A stretch of 64,000 bases of DNA from Schistocephalus solidus (Eukaryota > Platyhelminthes > Cestoda > Diphyllobothriidea > Diphyllobothriidae). The DNA lies in contig WEDG01006546.1 in the NCBI GenBank assembly GCA_017591395.1, positions 1 to 64,000 on the forward strand. The letters are read 5' to 3'. Position numbers and translations under genes: made by a program. Position 1 is the first letter of the stretch, and each line of letters opens with the position of its first letter. The notes below the pieces were generated by a model. It was not told where the DNA came from, did not search any database, and saw nothing but the letters and a program-made list of their open reading frames with translations. Below, one piece after another: positions 10,948 through 24,531 of this stretch.

Positions 10948-10975
10948 TAAAGCTCTTGTTACAGTGATTGGGTCT

Positions 10976-13900
10976 CCTTAACGAAGATTTTGTAGTGCGG
11001 TTACCACCTACCACGTGAACGACGAGGCTCCGATGAGGACTTCGGGGTCGAATAGATTCGAAGTACTTTGTCCACCTAATCTAACCGGACATATTGAATC
11101 CGCTGATTATGGTGCAACAGGCCGGTTGTCCAAGCAGCTTTGCCTAAACCAAAGATATAGAACTCACTAGATGGCCATTCCTTGTGAAGAGCTCTGGCCT
11201 ACCTTGAGAAAATGGATCCCAATTCTTCTTTAGCAATCACAAAAGATGTACGAACACCTTCAGGTCCAGTGGAGCAATGAAGACTCCGTCTTTCCTTCAA
11301 CCTCCGATTTCTTTGGTTATTTTTTTGTGCTGGAAAGAATTTTCTATGCGGAAATAGAAGGAAAAGAAACTTAATACATTAAATAAAGTCAAATAGGAAC
11401 CCATGTTTACGGATAGGGTTTGAATACCGGTTTGCCTTCTTGCATATCAAAAGCGGCCCCACTATTTTTTCGAGTTAACGTTTCTGTTAAATGTAATGGA
11501 ACTGGCAAGTGAAAAATTTTATATTGCGGCTTTTTGACGGACAAGTGTGGGAATTGTACATTATATCACGAGAACTTACCATTCTGTGAGCACTCTGTTC
11601 GAACTCGAGAATCCCTTACAACAGCGACACTTCGAATTTCATAAAAAACTGAGTTTAATTGGAGTAATGTTGGCGAGTTCTAAGTAGTTTACTCTAGTCG
11701 GAGTCTGGGCTGTTGTCTGCACTAACCCGAGGTAGTATTTGTTCCATTTAAACGAACGTAAGCGATTGAAAAAGAGCTGAAAAAGATGTAGGCTGCGATA
11801 AGAGAAATCCGTAGGTCAACGCTGACCCAAGTCATTCAGCGGCAAAAATATGCTATTTTTCGAGTTCCCAAGGATTTAAATGGCCTCCTGATCCTGCATT
11901 GCCTCTTTCGATTTTCTTGGAAATAAACTGATATCAACATTCCAATGTAGCTCCTCAAACTCGTGCTAAGCAGTCAATGGGGGCTGCAAAAGCGTCTGTT
12001 GGGCTGCACGTTTGCAACTGTACTCCAAAGTCCATTGGAAATCCATGACTTAAAGAACTCAGAAAGCCAAAGTCGTACTGTTTGATTTCCTTGGAAATTA
12101 ATGCGTGAACATGCAGCAAATCTTTCGGGACAAAGCCTCTAGGCTTGACGGCACGTCTAATATGCATATTTGCGCTGGAGCCCATCGGTTACTATGGAAC
12201 TTTCCTGTACTATTTCCTAGCAGCATATAAGTAACTAAGGATTTACTATAGCGATATCAAAAGGCGTAAGCTAAAAATTCAGACATGCGTGTTTCTTTGA
12301 TCCTTTTCGGCTGCATGACTCAGATGCGAACGATTCGGTTCAGCAGTAGGTCTCCGGCGTTCCCCACGTATTTTTTTATTTTATGAACTTCGGTTACACT
12401 GCTGCTCTTTTGGCATTCCACGGTAAGTAAAAATTTAAATTTTGACGGGGCCTGAAAGTCTTTGTTCCCAAGGATTTATAAGAAGCTTTTATAGTAATTT
12501 TAGGCAAAAATAAAAATGACAGCTTCGAAGCATTTTAAATTCCTGGTAGCTAAGGGATATTTTACCTTCATTGAATGAAATTATGCTGATATAAGGAAGA
12601 TCACAGTTGTCTAAAGCTCTCCTTTCCAACGACCACAGTCTCTTACTTTGAGTACAGAATCGCAAATGCCAAGTTTGTAGTTTACTTGAGGCAAAACTAT
12701 GTTTTGTCTAATGTCCGTACCGCTTTAAAGAGTAACGGCCATAAATTTGCTTGTAGGCACGGCAGTTATGCCGCAGGGAGTTAGGTTTGGTAAAACTTAG
12801 ATTAAACTGCGGAGATGCGTTGTTTATGTCTATAGAGAATCGTCAATTTGTTTTCTGAAGAAATGCAGTCTTTCATGTCTGACCTTCTCTTTCTGTGTAC
12901 CAAACGAAATATTTGGTCTCCACAAAAATCGTTTTTTGTGTGTATGGACGAAATTCGAACTTTTAAGGAAACAAATCTATTTTTAGTTTAAAAAACCGAA
13001 CAACTGGAAAATGCTCTTTGAATTTAGTGACTTTGAGTCAGCGGCGCAAACGCAACCTCACCATTTGCCTGTGCTCGAAGAGAAGATGCACATTGTTGGA
13101 AGTGTTTTGTTCTCGTTCGTACCTTTATTTATAAGCAAAAATAAAAAGGGAGTGATGAAAACAATAAAATGGAGCATTGGCTGCCATTGTGGCCCAATAA
13201 ATTCACTAGGAAGACAGCTCATAAATTTACCACACCTCGAAGGTATCTGCGAGTAACATGACGTGCGGTGGATCTAACCAAGTGAAATTTAGTTTTAACT
13301 AGCCTCCGCTAAGGAGATAATTATTTGAGCACGCAAATGGACGCACAGCGACTGAGTGGCTTCACCGAGCATAAATGCTGCGAATGGACGTCAGGGTGCA
13401 AAATGCGTTCTCACCTACCAGGGAGAAATTAAGTGTAGATTTTAAAAATACAGAGGATGTCGGCGGTGCTCCTTCTGTATATCGATTGTAATTAATTTTC
13501 AGTCTGATAAGGCATCTTTTCTTACATCTGAGTGAACGAAGCACTGAGGTTAAAATCAAGAAGGGCACTGACGGTTTCATGTTTTCAGTTCAACCATAAG
13601 TTATTTTTTGGGTTTATCAGGAAAGAACATCGTAGTCTGCATGGTGCGATGATGAACCATTTCAGAAAAGGAACTTGATTTTGAGGGCCTAGTTACTGAA
13701 TTACCATTCCACGTTTTAGGAAACCAAAAGCTTCGAGCAATGAAAACCTAAAGACTTCCGTCATAGTATTTCTGGCTTTATGTTGTCACCGACAGACTAC
13801 TGCCATTCAGAAAACCTTACGGGAAATTTAAAACTCGATTTTTATCAAGCAGCTAAATTTTCCCAAGTGTTGACCTCTTTTGAACACTATAAACGGCTTT

Positions 13901-14631
13901 TTAATAATTAAATTCATAAAATTGACATTCGGGGGGTATATTTTACACATACATTTACTTTGGAAACTAAACTATACTGCACAAAGTTTTAGAGAAATTT
14001 AACTTGGCACCCAAAACATTACTTATAGTTCGCAATTGAATCTTTCTTTTAACAGTTACATCTTCAGGACGGGCGATATTTTATCGAGCTTTGAACAACA
14101 TCGTCACTGCTTGTGAACCTAGTGGATATTTATATGACAATTTTGATTGTAATTTATGAGATTTGGTCGATATATACTCCAATATCTCACGCCAAAATTG
14201 TCCTTTTTCACAAAGCAGGGCTAGGTAAAGAATTCCACAGAATAATCTGACGCTGCGACTGGCAAGGTAGTCTGATACCGGTTCTCTCTAAAGGTACACG
14301 TTTTTTCCTTACTGGATTAGGTCAGCTGTGCCCTCACTAAGCTGCCACGTAAATAAGAGCTGTGGTAGAATCACATTAGAGAGGTGTCATCTCAGACTCT
14401 ACCTCAATCTGGAAGACAAGCTACCCTTTGGGTAGATCTCGTCAACGGTATGATCAGTAAGATCCTATGAGAGTTCAGAGCAGTTTCAGTTGACTAATAA
14501 GTGGAAAGAATATGACAACGTAGCTCTATCTACTCCCGCCATCACCCAGCGACTAAATTCAGGTCTAGTCAGTTAGTTTGGATTTCAGCTTCAGCGTAAG
14601 ATCACGTTTTCCCCCTTTTGATCAACCATTT
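10976..14631. other. No gene seen
   Basis: AT-rich DNA without domains. At 11033-11057 a CCGATGAGGACTTCGGGGTCG segment can form a small GAC/GTC hairpin beside GATGAG, reminiscent of, but not matching, a hammerhead core. No further structure was recognised. Confidence 0.6.
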
Positions 14632-14752
14632 GCGGGTTCAAGCCTCAAGTGGAGCACCAACTTGGCTATGGCTGACTGATACTGGCTAATGAACCAGAAA
14701 TGGTCATTCCAGTCTCCCTTGTCGTTGTCGGCATTGTTCATTTGCCTTTCTC
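14632..14752 (+). repeat. Dispersed copy of the array SINE unit, 5'-truncated
   Basis: It starts near a B-box-like GCGGGTTCAAGCC, then GGCTATGGCTGACTGATACTGGCTAATGAACCAGAAATGG and CCAGTCTCCCTTGTC, colinear with the 1-2040 units. The A box is missing or unrecognisable. Confidence 0.7.
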
Positions 14753-16719
14753 TTACCCCATTCCTGAAGTGCGCGGTGTTTCCTCAGTCCACAGGCCTAC
14801 GGCTTCACTGAATCCTCAGCCATGGATAACTTGTATAATGAGCCCAAAGTTGTTGAGACAACATAAGAACATGTTGTGAACAGGTTTAGTCATATTGCAG
14901 TCCACTGCCAGCTGTCTTGGTTTACTTGTACGACAGTGGAAACGACCGCTTCTGCCGAGGCATGTGGCTTGATGGCTGCATAAACAGACCAGTGGTTCGG
15001 CAAATTCCTGCTTACATTTTGGTCTAACTCAATGGCACGCTCCCTGTCGCCACGATAGCCAGGACAGCGACTTCATTCACGACCACAGGCGGTGTAGTTC
15101 CCTAGTGGAGGACTCAGAACAGCTCTGAAATTTCCATGGTCAACTACGCAGGACGTTAATGTTTAGGAAAGGTGCCATCGGAAAGACTATGTGCGGATAG
15201 TCGCATGATACATTTATACGATGTGAAGTGAATCATCCCCATTGTGAGGTTTTACACTGGCAGAGACGAAGAAACATGTGGTTCAGATGTACACCATGGC
15301 ATCTGCAGAAATGCCGTTCCCGGGCCCTGATTTAGGGTCCCCTGGTGTTCAGGTGCTCCATTTTCCGTTCTTATAAAGGCACCTGATTCGATTTTCTGGC
15401 ATACATGCTATATATTTTTGGCCAGTATTTATGATACGTTTACCATTTCTATATTTGTTTGACCTGAAAATATTACCTAGGTGGTATTGCAACAGTGAAA
15501 ATAAATGAACATAGTCTGAAGTCGTTTGAATTAAGTCCGTGTGGCTAAACGACTGTTTTCAAAAAGTAATTTCTGCCGTTGTCAATATAGCTGAGTGGGA
15601 AGGAGGAGCGAGGAAGCTCCGTTGCAGGCCCCCTTCGCTTTAAACATGCGCCAACCATGTTTGCTTGGGGGGGGGGGACGGTTGCATCCCAAACTTGCAC
15701 CAGTTGAACTATCAATTAAAAAGGGCAAAAGATTGCGCCTACTTCTCTTTCCCACTTGCCTTATTTCTTTTACATGATGACGAATGGTCGGTGGATTTTT
15801 TGGGGGCTGAAATGTTTAACTTATACTGCAATCCACGAAAAAAACAATAAACATAGCGTATCTGAACTGTATGGAATAAATTTCAATACAGCTTTTCACG
15901 AAATTGGCTAAAAGCGTTGAATTTAGTCATACAAATAAGCGTTCGTCAAACGTCATGCTTTCTTCTTATTTCAGTAAAACAAATATTGCTAAAAAACCAG
16001 GCAATGGGGAATTGGTGGCTCCATAGAAGCCCATTGCATGCCTTCTTCTTGCTAACCAAAATATGCACAGAAAACTGCAACGAAAACCAATCAAACGCTT
16101 CGAAAATCTACTTCGATCCTGATCTCCACCAATGCAAGTAATCCGTGACTATGATTTTTCTTCGAATAGCAGCGTCTGACATAAATGGCAAATAATGAAA
16201 ATCACCCGTTCATATCAAATTGACGCAATTTTTCGGCAACTCTATTTGGGATGGTGGCTACATACTTGAGCCTTAGTTAATTTCGCATGGATTTGTCTTA
16301 GATTGTATGGTTCTGGAGCATGGCACACACAACTGTTGGAAAGGATTTGATGCGTCCGAACATTTTTTTATTATGAAGAATAGGGCATAATAAAGAGATT
16401 GATAAGCGCACACACAGGCAACGCGCTGAGCTCGAGGCTAAAACTGTAAACCGTCCGTTATAATTGAGTATAGAAAATTTGAAACACAACCTGAAGCCAC
16501 GGTAACACAGGGAATTTTTGAGAATAAGCATAAAACTTGAGCATTTTTTCTTATCTCAGCGGTTATGTGTACGGCTAGCAGTAGGTTGCATTTAAGAACT
16601 CCGTTAGGTTTAATTCACTTTCAAATGCGGGTGAGCAGCCAGGTTCCAGAATTGCGTAAGAGTAAAAAGATATATTTTTTGATTTATGTGTGATTGCATT
16701 CTCTGCAGATTGAATCAAC
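14753..16719. other. No gene seen; 11-base G run
   Basis: A run of 11 G lies at 15667-15677. Several open frames of 60 to 77 codons occur on both strands, none with a domain. No RNA gene was recognised. Confidence 0.6.
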
Positions 16720-17010
16720 AGCAGATTCCCTACCTGATGAAGTTTCAACCAAAATTCTGAAATGTGATTTCGATTCAAAAATACTCAAGTGGCGTTGTAT
16801 GATTAATTATCGAGCAGCCTAATCTCCAGTTATTTAAGTCACGTGAAGATGTCACCATTTCAATGAGCTTCTTTCTGCCCTCCTGCAGAGATTATACCCA
16901 ATAAAAATAGTTATTAAAGTAGTATACATTTTTCTCATTGATTTTCGATGTCTTTATAACTTCGATTTTGTTGTATAGAAAAAATACATACAAGATTGGA
17001 TGGTACGTAG
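16720..17010 (+). repeat. Single-arm copy of the foldback repeat
   Basis: Colinear with the left arm at 58.88-59.17 kb: ACCAAAATTCTGAAATG, TTAATTATCGAGCAGCCTAAT, and TTTTCGATGTCTTTATAA. Identity is moderate, so it is an old copy. Confidence 0.6.
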
Positions 17011-17177
17011 GCGCTCACCAATCGGTTACAGGACTCCCTCTTCCCGCTGTGCCTTAAGACTCACTCTCAAGCCCCACCAGTAGCCGCACAGTGGCTAGGG
17101 AGATAGGCAGAATAACGTACCCGTCATCAGCCATCCATTCGAAATATTCGTATATTCCTGATCGAAACCGGAAGGAA

Positions 17178-17325
17178 AACGAGCTCGTGGTGCAGTGGAT
17201 TAGAGCGTTGGAATTCTAATTAACGGGTTTCGCGATCGAGCCGCAACACCTGGGACTGGGTATGGCTGGCTGATGACAGCTAAGAAGTCCTAAATGGCCA
17301 TTCCAGTCTCCCTTATCTTTGTGAG
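17178..17325 (+). repeat. Dispersed copy of the tRNA-like SINE
   Basis: A GTGGTGCAGTGGATTAGAGCG head (A-box region), a GGTTTCGCGATCGAGCC segment in place of the B box, then CTGGGTATGGCTGGCTGATGACAGC and CCATTCCAGTCTCCCTTATC. It shares the body and tail of the 1-2040 units. The head is more tRNA-like than in the array. Confidence 0.75.
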
Positions 17326-17329
17326 TCAT

Positions 17330-20300
17330 AGTATTCTGCGAAAAAAATTTTTTTCTTGTAATCGTTTGATAGTAAAACCTGGAGAAAGGGTATCTTTCGG
17401 TTAAAAAAATTATAATTATAAGATTTTCACAACCATGAAATATTTATTCTGGATAATCGTATTCGTCAATTTATTAGCGTTGCCTATAGTGTATGCAAGG
17501 TACTCCGCATCCATTGCAAATATTTTGATTACTTTGTGACCTCTTCCTCAGAACGTAGATAAATGTGTGATTTTTCCTTACACAGAATGCATACAGCATG
17601 TGGTTGGAAACCTTTAAAGCAAATGTAACGGACTGTTCAGTTCAAAATTACCCTACAATTCAGAAATACTCTAAGAAAGAAAGGAAGGCCACAGTAGGCC
17701 TTCACAGATTTTCAATAGCATCACATCTTCACAGCCACTTGATCTGAACGTCAGTGTTTCTATTGTGTACGGCTGATGAGTCTGTCATTTTCTGTCATAT
17801 AAAGTGGGAGTTAATAACTGCGATTCATTAGAACCATCTTGAATACAGTCCTTAAATCGTTGTTTAAATTTGCAAAGACAATGAAAAGAAACAGTTTCAA
17901 CGCGGGCTTTAGATAACCTAAAATAGAAAAGGAGTAAATCGTTAGGCCCCAGTTAGGTTGGGCATTAAAATTCAAAAATAGAAATCCTAATGTAGGTCAG
18001 AAAAAAAGATTTAAAATATTTTCATTCTCTTAAGAGCAGCTTAGGCACTGCGCATGTGATAGCCTTGTGCAAATTTAAAAATCTTTGTTGGAAGCATGTC
18101 TTTTTTAAACATCAAAAATTGAAATAGCGAAAATGCTGAGCGTCGATAGGTAGATTAACAGCGGAAATGTAGTACGACGGAGAGGATGAAAGTGCAAACA
18201 CTCCTCTTTGCAAAGTTTCCAGAATATACCCAGTGTGCATGACCGACCAAATGAATGGTTATTTTAAATATGCAAGATTTCTCTTATCAAATATCGCCCA
18301 ATAATGTTAGGGTTTATGTGTTATTGATTGGTAAATGTTTTGAACTCTTAATGTCGTCAATACAACAACCAATTAAGATGTTGATGCATCTTAAAAGGTG
18401 GACTCTGTCCGCAAAATATAATTTCTATGTGGATGACCATACTTTAAGTAACGCTGTATTCTGAGGAAAGATAAAATATGGTGGAAACCATGGAGGAAAT
18501 AATGAGGATTCATTAGAATTTTCCTGGGCATTGCAAAATGTTCATGCATTTTGAGGCCCAGATAATAACTGCTTGCATTTTTTATTAGTTTTCGACGAAA
18601 AGTATATCAATCTTCACATGTAATTTGAGTTTCTTACAAGCAAAGTCGACCTCAGCCGAGTGAAGGAACGTGCACAACTATAGAGCAGCAAGAAATTTGC
18701 AATAAAACTTTATTCTGTACTATGCCTGATTGAACATAATGAAAACGTAATATGAGTACTTTTGGGACATGATTATTAAGTTCTTATGTGATCAATGCGA
18801 AGACGGTATACCAAATAACCATTTAGACTTAAAAAGGGGAAAATGATCAAGATTTCTAAATTGTGAGCAATACAAGAGCTTTGTTTTAGTTAAACATTCC
18901 TCGTTATCCAAACATACAGAATGACCTGTAGTCCAGGGCATGAATGCAGTGTAGAGATTTACCTGGCTGTTACTTTTTCAGAGAGTCTTAGGCCTAACCA
19001 CTTAGCCAGTTTAAAAATCATACGCATTCATAGCAATAGGAAGTAAGGAGGAACATGTTTTCTGCCTTATGTACCGTGAAATCCTCGCCGATTTTGTCGA
19101 ATAGGTGCGGAAACGTAAGCCAGATTTCAATCTGGCATATCACGAACATAAAGGAACAGTTAAATAGTGCATAGCTGATGGGCAAACATTACGAGACAGA
19201 TAGACCGAAGTCTATTCAGTTGCCTTATTGCGTGCCTTTAAATCCACTCCGGAGTTATTACATGCACAGCAACATGAACACGCGAACATCCTTCCATCAA
19301 ACTGTTCAAGTCCCACCCAAAAAACCCAAAATAGACTCTGCGTGCTTACTTTCATTAATTTACATTGTTTGTCAAAACTTCAGCCTGTTTCTAAAACTTT
19401 ATTCAGTTTCATATTTTATATAGATTTGGGGGAAGTAATGTCTTTCTGGAGCCTATCGCCTTTACAAGGAAGTTTTTGGGTTTTCTTTTGTGATTATTAG
19501 ATCATTTTAGGAGGATGCCTTTTTTTAGTGCGTTTCCCAAAGCATAGGGCCTAATGCATAAACGACACGATATGCCCTGACCAGCATAAATCCTCCTTGT
19601 ATAGGATACAACCGTTTTACTAGTGAACTTCAGAGACATTCTGCTGCAAGCAATTCTGAATTCATAAAAATTAGTAAAAATAAGCTTTTACTTTAAATTA
19701 TATGGGCGCTGTTATCTGTCTTGAAGAAACCATCAAGATAACTTGAGGAAAAAAACTTTCCTTGTTATTTTTGTGGAATTGGATTGACTTCATGTATCAC
19801 AGACAATCAATTAGAACCTTTACTTACATAACTTTTACTTTAAATGCGCTAGTTGCAAATTGATTTGAATCGAGTCCATTTAAAGTCAAGTGTGTTTTTA
19901 TTAACAAGTAGCCTTAGGGTAAGGTTCATGTACTCCAATATTTACCCTCAGACAAATAATAGCGTTAACCTTCCGGCATATTTAATGCATTATTCTACCT
20001 TTAATGCGGTTTAACGCATATAGCTATTCATAATTTTTCACGCATATTTTGTTTTATCGGCACAAATGCATCGTAGATCGTTCAAATGTTTTATTAATTT
20101 CGGATGGTAAATCAAATTGGGTAGGCAGAGGATTAGCGAAATCGGGAAAAAAAGATAAATTAAAGATAAATTTACCGTTGCCAAAATATTGAGTGTTTAC
20201 TCAGGTATGAATAAATTGGAAATTTTTTTGCTGTGCAAAGAAATTATAGTAGTTTTGCTTTGAGATATTTCCGTTTCTCGTCACTGTTTTCCCCAAAAAC

Positions 20301-22690
20301 GATAATCACGAACTGAATATTGATCATTTAGAGTCAAAATGCAAATAAATTATGCAAAGCTAGATCCAAAAACAGCGTATTTATTACCAATACAAGAAGT
20401 CAATAGCTTTCAGGTATTAAAGTAGGAAACAGTTACCTGAGACTTCAGAAAAAAATGAATGTTTTCTGCACTTGGAAGAACATGTGTATCGCTATAAATC
20501 TTCCAGAGCGCTTCAGTAATATTAATAAACGAGATTCAAGAAATGAAGCCAATCGCTGATTAAGAGCTTTATGTCATTAGAGGAAACTGTCATGGTCACG
20601 TTTCATACTCATTTTGCAAGACCACATTATACAGAATTGAGCTGTTAGGAAATTATCTTACTACCTTCAACTTAAAGCGAAAGTTTAAATTGAATGGGTA
20701 TAAGAAATGCCGTAAACATGAAGTATTAGATAATTTTTTTCAAAAGTTCACAGCATTTCGTGACATTTATATGATCTACGTTGTGTGTAGAAGTAAATTA
20801 ATGGCAAAAGATAAGCAATGGTGGTAAGTTTTTCTTCGATGATACAGCGAGCCTGCAAAGAAGATGCTGCTGTAATTTTAAGATTCAACCTCTTCGCACA
20901 TAACTGGTTTTCAGCCAAAATTGACTATCGAGGAAAACGTTTGGTCAGTCTTAATTCTGTATGCTTGTAGAACTCCATAAAGAGGAAGGCAAGCCGCCGT
21001 CCGAATGACATTACATGATGCCTTGCAACCTGTCCTATACGCTCTACTGCATAGTCCTTGACATAGTGAAAAATAAAAATGCAATTGAGCAAGAAAATCC
21101 CATACACTCGCAATAACATTGCGGGTTTGTGCTTGTTGTTGCTATAGGGGAAGCTGGCTGAGGTCTGTTAATAATAGAAAAGTTATGGTTCTCCAAAACT
21201 CTCCCAAATCTTTTTAAAATATGTTTCATCGATAGATTAGACATGGTGGTTTGCGTTCGGTCTTTGCTTTGCATATTTTGGCCAGCGGTTAGTGTTCAAA
21301 CAAAAACACGTGAACATCGATCTCTTGCCTTACCTACGCAAACAAACTCCGTATGGGTGGCAAAGGTCACGAAGAGGCAACCAACTACCAGGCCGAAGTT
21401 ATAATTGCGGAGAGGAGAGATGACAGAAAATATGGGCATATCAATACAGTCTGTTTCGGACTTATCCTGCCTTCATTCAGCCATACCCGAGTGCATGTTT
21501 GTGGTTTCAGTCCCGGTTGGTGTTCAATTTACTATTCAAATGGTGGCAATTAGGTTACGTCGCAAGCCCACTGCTTATTGAAGTTCTCGATGGCACATTA
21601 AGGATTCCATGTCTGCATCATTATCTGCCCGCCTCGGCCTGAGGATGAAAACACGTAACCAGTTGTTCCTCCTCAATTGGCCCTATTGGTAATGGGTCTT
21701 GTGCCACACTGCTTTCTGCTGAAAATGAATGCCCTCTAGCGTAGAACACATACTCGGTTAACCAATTTTCCTAGAAGTTTAACATCTGTGTTACGTACAC
21801 AGCTTTCCGACATAATAATGTTGCGGTTGAATTATCTTTAGGAGAATCTCCATATTTAATATCTTGCTGCGTAAGATAGGTTTCGCGAAAACCTGATAGG
21901 CTATGCTGTATTTAATTCCCTTTCTAGTATTCCGGGTGGGTCTTTTTAAAATGAATTTGAAAATTCTAGTTGTTTGCAGCATGTTTGTTTTTCAATTTGA
22001 TTTTCAAACTGAATCAAAATACATTCCCACTGCTGCTTAATGCCTTCATTCTTTGCAAAACCGCTTCCATTTATAGATTCACCCATTGTAATTTTCACCA
22101 GTAGACAAACCATCTGGCTGTTGATTCCTTAAAAGATGAGGGTGGAATAACATGTAACCAGGAAATTTATTCACAGCAACCAAAAATCGCGTGGCTTGGC
22201 TTATTTGGTGAAATCCCTTCAATTTTGCGGGCCTTCAACCTTACCTACAGTGGGGTCTGCGGGGGTCCACTCTGGCTATTCACTAGGCAAATTTAACTTG
22301 CCCAAATATAACCCTTCATCGTGCGAGACATACGATGATAATAAAAAAAGGTTGGATTCAGCCTAAGTGCACTCGGAAATACTAAGGATGGAATCTGCTC
22401 TTAAACTGCTTTTCATGAAGAACTGTTCCAACCCCTATGTAATGGTGTCTGTGCGGATACAGATTTGCAGAAGAAACCGCGAAGGGAGACAACAGACTCT
22501 ACCTGAAACTAGTTAGTATTGATTAAAGCCACGCCGCCCATGTTTATCCCCACGCAATTGGTGGATTTTATTCTGGAGGCTGTACGTTAGGTCAAGGCAG
22601 TTTGTCTTTAATGATTTTCCATATCTGTAACAGGTCCGGAAACATAAATACGAAGATAAATTGTCTATCATTCCTCCTGAGTGTTTTCGA
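17330..22690. other. No gene seen in 5.4 kb of AT-rich DNA
   Basis: Only short open frames on either strand, none with recognisable domains, and no obvious repeats shared with the rest of the window. It may be intergenic DNA or the interior of a large intron. Confidence 0.6.
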
Positions 22691-22825
22691 CTATCGATTT
22701 CATGTTTTAAATTTCTACTACGTTCCAATGTTTCCCTATAACTGTACTGGCCTGAAAAGAAGTTATCAAAAGCAGCGCGTACACTCGCCAAGTCGTCTTT
22801 TGAAACTGAAAAACATAAAATTTTC
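22690..22825 (+). repeat. Short dispersed repeat shared with 33.65-33.78 kb
   Basis: ATTTCTACTACGTTCCA, CCTATAACTGTACTGGCCTGA and AAGCAGCGCG blocks occur in the same order at 33653-33780. Function unknown. Confidence 0.6.
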
Positions 22826-23149
22826 AAACAGCATTTAGAATTAAGGTACCAAAATTTTCAGCTAGTTGACTTCCGAAAATTATTTTAAGCGCCCTTTAGT
22901 CAAAGAAACTGAAGGCCAATATATGGTGCGCAAGTATGCCTTACAGAGAATGACATAACGAAGTATGGCCTTTTGTAGGCAGTTGTTCTAGAGTTCTGTA
23001 AAGAAGTGCGTTTTATTTGAGGACCCATGCAACGCAGATTTTGTATTTCAGAGATTGTCAATGTTTACAGGTCAACAACAATGTTAGAAATTTACCACAA
23101 TCCTCGATGCTTACTCTTTCAACAGCGCCTCTGAAATTAGAACTCAAAA
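22826..23149. other. No gene seen
   Basis: AT-rich spacer before the Ty3/Gypsy remnant. No terminal repeat could be identified here. Confidence 0.5.
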
Positions 23150-23417
23150 GCAAGAACGGAAGAAGAGAACTCGATTAGAATGGCTTATCCTGACACTTCC
23201 AGCCTTTGACCTATCTTTTACGACTTGAGCTGCGGGTTCCCATGCTACAGAACCGTTTTCGTTCTTTTTCGAACTGATTGTCTTAGATGTTGATGAGATC
23301 TTCTTGATACCGGAACTGTGGACCCTTGCCTTGGTGGTGGCAAATTGAAGGTGTTCTCTAGTAGATTTGTTGATAGATTTGGACCTGAGTTTGGCGGATA
23401 AGTACATTCAGTATGTT

Positions 23418-24408
23418 TCAGCTGACTGGTTTGGGCACCCAAAGGTCTGATTTAACTGCAGTCTCATGGACGTCGTCAACAAGTGTTCCCTGAACATGTC
23501 TGAGCGTCCACCTTTCCCGATTGTTCCTTAACTCCTTTGTCCACACCTCCTCATTTGATTGAAACAACCGCTGCTTTGCTCCATGGCATCGATTGAATTG
23601 TCTTTCCATCGACGCTGGATGAACTGTTTCATGGCCAACATCTTGTTGTCCTCCAACAGATTAACTCGAACGAATTACATCAAATAGTCTATGATGCTTT
23701 CTCTGAATCGAAGCTTTTGCAGGAGAGATGCCGTTTAGAGCATTTGGGTTTTAGGTGGCCCGAAAGTTCAGCATTTCTTCCGTACTCCCCTCCTCTTTTG
23801 ACTCCTGCAGAGCCCGCTTGAACATATAAACGAATCTTTCAAACTTTCCATTGGACTGCGGGTAATATGGTGGTGAATGCAAGTTATTAATGCCTAACTG
23901 CTTGCAGAATCGGACGAAGGTAGCAGACGTTAACTACCCTCCAGTATCGCTCACCAAAGTTTTGGGACAACCAACTCGACTGAACAGTCGCCGAGGACGG
24001 TTGATTGTGGCTCCGGCTGCCGTGCGTTCCAAAAGAAAGACTTTTGGCAATTTGCTTTACTCTTCGACGGCAATGTGGAAGTTCTGGTCATTAAATGGCG
24101 TTGATGGGGCCAGTCATGTCTTGAGTGTAGTCTTCATTAAGGCTTTTGATGTCAGGGCTTAGTTAATGCATGAGCTTGTCAGCTGTTCCAATCGTTGGTG
24201 CATGTGCGGACAGTACACGTAAGTGCGAGAGCGAGCCTTCATGCGATTGATACTCGGATGTCAAGTATGAACCTGCCTCAGGATCCTTGATCGCAGTTTC
24301 TATGGGACAAGGACAGTTTCGTAGAACAGGATAGAGACATTTACGGTGGAGAGAGGATGTCGTCGTTGGTGGAATTGCTGTAGTTCTCCGGAAGGTTTTG
24401 CGGGCCAT
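23418..24408 (-). pseudogene. Integrase remnant of the Ty3/Gypsy element
   Basis: Read on the minus strand with stops, the core contains PKTLVSDTGG, then FCKQLGINNLHSPPYYPQSN and GKFERF. The aspartate codon at 23946-23948 and the glutamate codon at 23838-23840 are 36 codons apart (35 between), exactly the D,D(35)E spacing of retroviral-type integrases. An in-frame TAG lies between them. The 24.4-24.16 kb part is the N-terminal linker. The downstream frame 23609-23418 is probably the degraded C-terminal region. Non-functional. Confidence 0.8.
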
Positions 24409-24531
24409 TGAGTGGGGTGGTAATTAATGATTTGTCTCAACAGTTGATCCTGTTGGGTTGCGTTTCCCCACTTCCTTAAAACTGAGAGGAAGTGCACGAA
24501 TGGAATAAATCAACAGGCTGAGAACCTCTGA

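Larger units (their letters stand above)
9838..10975 (+). mobile_element. Penelope-like element remnant bracketed by ~315-bp inverted terminal repeats
   Basis: The left arm (about 9838-10150) is the reverse complement of the right arm (about 10645-10975). They share GGATGTGGGTGAGCAACG, GGGTACGGACCGATAAGCAA, the TACTGCCAACTCT region and the GATGGGTTCCAGAG block. The spacer holds a GIY-YIG endonuclease remnant that reads toward the right arm. PLEs are known to carry LTR-like repeats, often rearranged and inverted, which fits. No reverse transcriptase is left here, so this is a short 5'-truncated copy. Confidence 0.7.

Noticed and set aside
11019..11075. CCGATGAGG...GGGTCGAAT segment as a second hammerhead
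   Set aside because: The core needs CUGANGA and GAAA; here it is CCGATGA and GAAT, and no helix I or III partner is visible.
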